This document shows positions 6,000 to 8,422 of a DNA stretch of 8,422 nucleotides, piece after piece. The stretch comes from JBCDBH01 sp039184055 (GTDB lineage: Bacteria; Acidobacteriota; Thermoanaerobaculia; Multivoradales; J023): the NCBI GenBank assembly GCA_039184055.1, contig JBCDBH010000260.1:1-8422 (forward strand). Direction: 5' to 3'. The translations under genes were made by a program, and so were the position numbers. The number at the start of each line of letters is the position of its first letter. Within the stretch, counting starts at the first letter, position 1. Under the pieces are notes generated by a model. The model had not been told where the DNA came from, made no database searches, and worked only from the letters and a program-made list of their open reading frames with translations.

Positions 6000-7007
6000 A
6001 TGAAAGCAGTTGGATATACACAAGCCGGTCCGATTTCGGCGGCGGAGGCACTGATCGATTTCGAGACCGAGGTACCCGAGCCGGGGCCGGGCGATCTTCT
6101 GGTCGAGGTGCGTGGCATCTCGGTGAATCCGGTCGACGTCAAGCTGCGTGCCAACGTTCAGCCTGATGGCGCGCCGCGTATCCTCGGTTTCGACGCCGCT
6201 GGCGTGGTGAGAGAAGTGGGTGCCGACACGACCCGTTTCCGACCCGGTGACGAGGTCTTCTATGCCGGCGACCTCACGCGACCGGGTACCAACGCCGAGT
6301 TTCAGCTCGTCGACGAGCGCATCGTCGGACGAAAGCCGTCGTCGCTTGGTTTCACCGAAGCCGCGGGCATGCCGCTCACGTCGATCACCGCGTGGGAGCT
6401 TCTCTTCGACAGTCTGCAGCTGACCGAGGGCGGTGGTGGCGGTGATGCGCTGCTCGTCGTCGGCGGCGCGGGTGGCGTCGGGTCGATCCTCATTCAGCTC
6501 GCGAAGAAACTCACCGACCTGACGGTGATCGCGACGGCGTCACGTCCCGATACCCGAGCCTGGGTGGAGAAGATGGGCGCCGATCACGTCGTGAACCACC
6601 GCAATCCACTCGACGCCGAGATCGAGGCTCTCGGGATCAGGCCACGCTACGTCGCTTCGCTCACCCATACCGACAGCCACTTCGAGTCGATCGTCGAGCT
6701 GATCGAGCCCCGTGGCCACATCGCGCTCATCGACGACCCCGAGACGCTCGACATCCTGCCGCTCAAACGCAAAGCGCTCTCGGTGAGCTGGGAGTTCATG
6801 TTCACCCGTCCGATGTTTCACACCGCCGACCTGGAAGTCCAACACCGTCTCTTGAATCGCGTCGCCGATCTGCTCGACGAAGGCACGTTGATCTCGACGG
6901 TCAACAAACACGCTGGCGTGCTCAACGCCGCCAATCTCCGCGCGGCGCACGCATGGCAGGAGAGCGGCGGCGCGATCGGCAAGACCGTCTTGGACGGCAT
7001 CTCCTGA
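6000..7007 (+). CDS. Medium-chain dehydrogenase/reductase, quinone oxidoreductase-like (adh_fam_1 / TIGR02817-type)
   Basis: A 335-residue protein of normal family length. ATG 6000 has GGGAG (5988-5992) with a 7-base spacer. The N-terminal GroES-like domain includes SVNPVDVKLR (41-50), GFDAAGVVREVG (63-74) and RPGDEVFYAGDLTRPGTNAEFQLVDERIVGRKP (81-113). The Rossmann nucleotide-binding motif is GGAGGVGS (155-162), and ATASRPDT (178-185) lies where NADPH-preferring members bind the 2'-phosphate. SLTHTDSHF (220-228) and KRKALSVSWEFMFTRPMF (256-273) are strongly typical of the subfamily often annotated zinc-type alcohol dehydrogenase. The protein has no cysteine at all, so the classical zinc sites are absent and a zinc-free NADPH:quinone or enone reductase role is more likely. 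It is the first gene of a tightly spaced operon, divergent from the HxlR regulator that probably controls it. The true substrate is not known. Confidence 0.93.
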   Translation: MKAVGYTQAGPISAAEALIDFETEVPEPGPGDLLVEVRGISVNPVDVKLRANVQPDGAPRILGFDAAGVVREVGADTTRFRPGDEVFYAGDLTRPGTNAEFQLVDERIVGRKPSSLGFTEAAGMPLTSITAWELLFDSLQLTEGGGGGDALLVVGGAGGVGSILIQLAKKLTDLTVIATASRPDTRAWVEKMGADHVVNHRNPLDAEIEALGIRPRYVASLTHTDSHFESIVELIEPRGHIALIDDPETLDILPLKRKALSVSWEFMFTRPMFHTADLEVQHRLLNRVADLLDEGTLISTVNKHAGVLNAANLRAAHAWQESGGAIGKTVLDGIS

Positions 7008-7039
7008 CCCTACACACATCCGATCTACGGAGTTTCGAT

Positions 7040-7330
7040 ATGACAAAGCTGACCATCGTCGCCCACATTCACGCTCATCCCGACAAGGTCGAGCTGGTTC
7101 ACGCCGAGCTCGAGAAACTGGTCCCGATCACCCGCGCGGAAGAAGGCTGTTTGCAGTACGACCTGCATCGAGACAACGAAGATCCGGCTCATTTCATGTT
7201 CTACGAGAATTGGGAGTCACGTGAGCTCTGGCAGCGTCACATGAACGCGCCTCATCTCACCGCCTACATGGCGGCCACGGATGGCGCGGTGGCCACCTTC
7301 ACGCTTCACGAAATGACCTACCTCGGCTAG
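7040..7330 (+). CDS. Antibiotic-biosynthesis-monooxygenase (ABM) domain protein, putative quinol monooxygenase (YgiN-like)
   Basis: A 96-residue protein, about the usual size for a single ABM domain. ATG 7040 is supported by GGAG (7029-7032, 7-base spacer); the frame is open further upstream, but only inside the previous gene. The fold is a dimeric alpha+beta barrel. Family hallmarks are TRAEEGCLQYDLHRD (31-45), PAHFMFYENWESRELWQRHMNAPHL (49-73) and the closing strand VATFTLHEMTYL (84-95). Members such as E. coli YgiN oxidise quinols without a cofactor, while others act on polyketides or have no proven activity. It lies 32 bases after the quinone-oxidoreductase-like gene, so a reductase and a quinol-handling protein are made together. 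That pairing supports a quinone-cycling or quinone-detoxifying role, by inference. Confidence 0.92.
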   Translation: MTKLTIVAHIHAHPDKVELVHAELEKLVPITRAEEGCLQYDLHRDNEDPAHFMFYENWESRELWQRHMNAPHLTAYMAATDGAVATFTLHEMTYLG

Positions 7331-7341
7331 GAGACCGATCC

Positions 7342-7644
7342 ATGACTCATTACTCGGTTCTGACCGTCACACCCCACTCGGACGAGTGGATTCCGGCCTA
7401 TCTCGAAACGGCGAATCGGCTCGTGGCCAAGCATGGGGGCACCTATCTCGCGCGGACCGCGAGTCACGAGCGACTCGAAGGGGAAGGCGACGATGCGGCG
7501 CTACGCATCGTTCTCGAATGGCCGTCCCGAGATGCCGCGCTCGCCTTTATGAACGATCCGGAGTACCAGCCTCATCTTGCAGCCCGTACAAAGGGATCGG
7601 ATAGCCATCACTTCCTCATCGAAGGCAAAGACGACCTGGCTTGA
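7342..7644 (+). CDS. DUF1330 family protein (dimeric alpha+beta barrel)
   Basis: A 100-residue protein of normal family length. The AGGAG Shine-Dalgarno (7329-7333) overlaps the stop codon of the preceding gene, which ends 11 bases before this ATG, so the two are translationally linked. DUF1330 features are HGGTYLARTASHERLEG (31-47), LRIVLEWPSRDAALAFMNDPEYQPHLAART (54-83) and a final strand HFLIEG (90-95). The family shares the small ferredoxin-like dimeric barrel fold with ABM proteins but has no established general reaction. Two such folds side by side under an HxlR regulator suggest related or successive steps on one substrate, or an ancient duplication that has diverged. No metal or flavin motif is seen. 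Confidence 0.9.
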   Translation: MTHYSVLTVTPHSDEWIPAYLETANRLVAKHGGTYLARTASHERLEGEGDDAALRIVLEWPSRDAALAFMNDPEYQPHLAARTKGSDSHHFLIEGKDDLA

Positions 7645-7652
7645 GCTGACGA

Positions 7653-7669
7653 GCCCAGGGATTCTGGGC
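7653..7669 (+). other. Short intergenic stem-loop
   Basis: GCCCAG (7653-7658) and CTGGGC (7664-7669) form a perfect 6-bp stem around the 5-base loop GGATT, in the 55-base gap before the flavin oxidoreductase gene. No T-tract follows, so it is not a standard terminator. It could partly attenuate read-through or stabilise a processed mRNA end, separating expression of the last gene from the first three. Confidence 0.45.
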
Positions 7670-7699
7670 AGCGCTCGAAGCGGTCGTCGTCTCTCCGCA

Positions 7700-8422
7700 A
7701 TGATGCTCGACACCACAACCGAACCGAAGTTCCAATCACTCAACCGAGGCTACGACTCGGTCTTCCGGCCGAATCGTCTGAGTCTCGGCTTGGTCGTCCC
7801 GATCGAGACGTACGCCAGCAGTCCGGTTCCCCGGATGGATCGACACATCGAGCGGGCTCAGCTTGCCGAAGAGCTCGGCTTCGCCGCGCTCTGGCTACGC
7901 GACGTGCCGTTCAACGTGCCGTCGTTCGGCGACGCGGGGCAGGTCTTCGATCCCTTTGTCTATCTGGGTGTTTTGGCCGCCCAAACGCGACGGATCGCGC
8001 TCGGCGTGGCGAGCATCATTTTGCCGCTTCGTCACCCCGCGCACGTCGCCAAGGCCGCCACGAGCGCTGACGTGCTTTCGGGGGGCCGAGTCATCCTGGG
8101 CGTGGCATCGGGTGATCGTCCCGAGGAGTATCCAGCGCTCGGCTTGCCGTTCGCCGAACGGGGCGAGCGGTTTCGTTCGAGCATCGACTACATCCAGCGG
8201 ATGTGGGACGACGCTCCCGACTTCGAGAGCCCTCACGGACATCCTTCAGGTGGCATGGACATGCTGCCCAAGCCCGTCGGTGGCCGGCTTCCTTTGCTCA
8301 TCACCGGTGGCAGTCAACAGGATCCCGAGTGGATCGCCCAGCATGGTGACGGCTGGATGATCTACCCGGGATCTTGCTGGCTACCGCCGGTGATTAGCAG
8401 AGGGAGTGAACCGGCGGTGGGC
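7700..8422 (+). CDS. Luciferase-like (LLM class) flavin-dependent oxidoreductase, BA3436-type, 3' end outside window
   Basis: The frame from ATG 7700 is open for 241 codons to the window edge; tandem ATG 7703 is an equal start candidate and no clear Shine-Dalgarno is seen. It reads as the bacterial luciferase-like TIM-barrel family, closest to the BA3436 subgroup (TIGR03571, from memory). Diagnostic stretches are FRPNRLSLGLVVPIETY (22-38), AEELGFAALWLRDVPFNVPSFGDAG (56-80), VFDPFVYLGVLAAQTRRIALGVASIILPLRHPAHVAKAA (82-120), LSGGRVILGVASGDRPEEYPALG (126-148), FAERGERFR (151-159), LLPKPVGGRLPLLITGGSQQDPEWIAQHGDGWMIYP (188-223). These enzymes use reduced flavin and O2 or F420-like cofactors; the substrate is unknown. 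The last 18 residues, from about 224, no longer look like the family and may reflect a frameshift. It probably extends the HxlR-controlled operon after a 55-base gap. Confidence 0.93.
   Translation, partial: MMLDTTTEPKFQSLNRGYDSVFRPNRLSLGLVVPIETYASSPVPRMDRHIERAQLAEELGFAALWLRDVPFNVPSFGDAGQVFDPFVYLGVLAAQTRRIALGVASIILPLRHPAHVAKAATSADVLSGGRVILGVASGDRPEEYPALGLPFAERGERFRSSIDYIQRMWDDAPDFESPHGHPSGGMDMLPKPVGGRLPLLITGGSQQDPEWIAQHGDGWMIYPGSCWLPPVISRGSEPAVG

Noticed and set aside
5963..6166. Out-of-frame upstream ATG frame overlapping the oxidoreductase start
   Set aside because: No ribosome site before it and the translation is Gly/Arg-rich shadow sequence without similarity.
7863..8360. Plus-strand 165-codon frame and the minus-strand frame 7895-8242
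   Set aside because: Both overlap the luciferase-like gene in other frames; the luciferase-like frame carries extended family matches over the same bases.

Overview
High-GC bacterial DNA with open reading frames running off both ends, so the window may be a whole short contig (inference). The left half holds lineage-specific secreted proteins: a Cys-rich protein tail, a long protein of carboxypeptidase-regulatory-like beta domains, and a large secreted WGDYS-type protein. This style, together with the high GC, suggests an Acidobacteriota (Thermoanaerobaculia-like) or Myxococcota/delta-proteobacterial genome. No rRNA or marker gene is present, so the taxonomy is a weak inference.

Layout: positions 1-2474 (+) carry the Cys-rich fragment, which overlaps by 10 bases a 766-residue exported protein. 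Positions 2517-2546 hold a strong rho-independent terminator that serves the converging minus-strand gene. Positions 2571-5410 (-) hold a degenerate secreted cyclophilin-like protein followed 68 bases downstream by a 664-residue secreted protein, probably co-transcribed. The Shine-Dalgarno of the cyclophilin-like gene lies inside a 39-base hairpin, a candidate translational switch. Positions 5509-5868 (-) encode an HxlR/DUF24 regulator. Positions 6000-8422 (+) hold a divergent run of four genes: a zinc-free medium-chain quinone oxidoreductase-like enzyme, an ABM-type quinol monooxygenase-like protein, a DUF1330 protein and a luciferase-like flavin oxidoreductase cut by the window end.

The right half reads as a regulated redox or electrophile-response module. 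The 131-base divergent intergenic region holds an imperfect 20-base palindrome of the form TACNNACA-N4-TGTNNGTA. It sits inside the putative hxlR promoter and directly against the -35 of the putative promoter for the oxidoreductase operon. The model is that the HxlR protein senses a quinone, aldehyde or other electrophile through cysteine, releases this site, and induces an NADPH-dependent reductase plus small dimeric alpha+beta-barrel oxygenase-like proteins and a flavin monooxygenase. The parts are known families; I do not see a clearly unprecedented system. The least ordinary signals are the SD-masking hairpin, the loss of active-site residues in the cyclophilin-like protein, the four-enzyme composition of the HxlR module, and a possible frameshift at the very end. 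No tRNA, rRNA, CRISPR array, insertion sequence or origin was seen.
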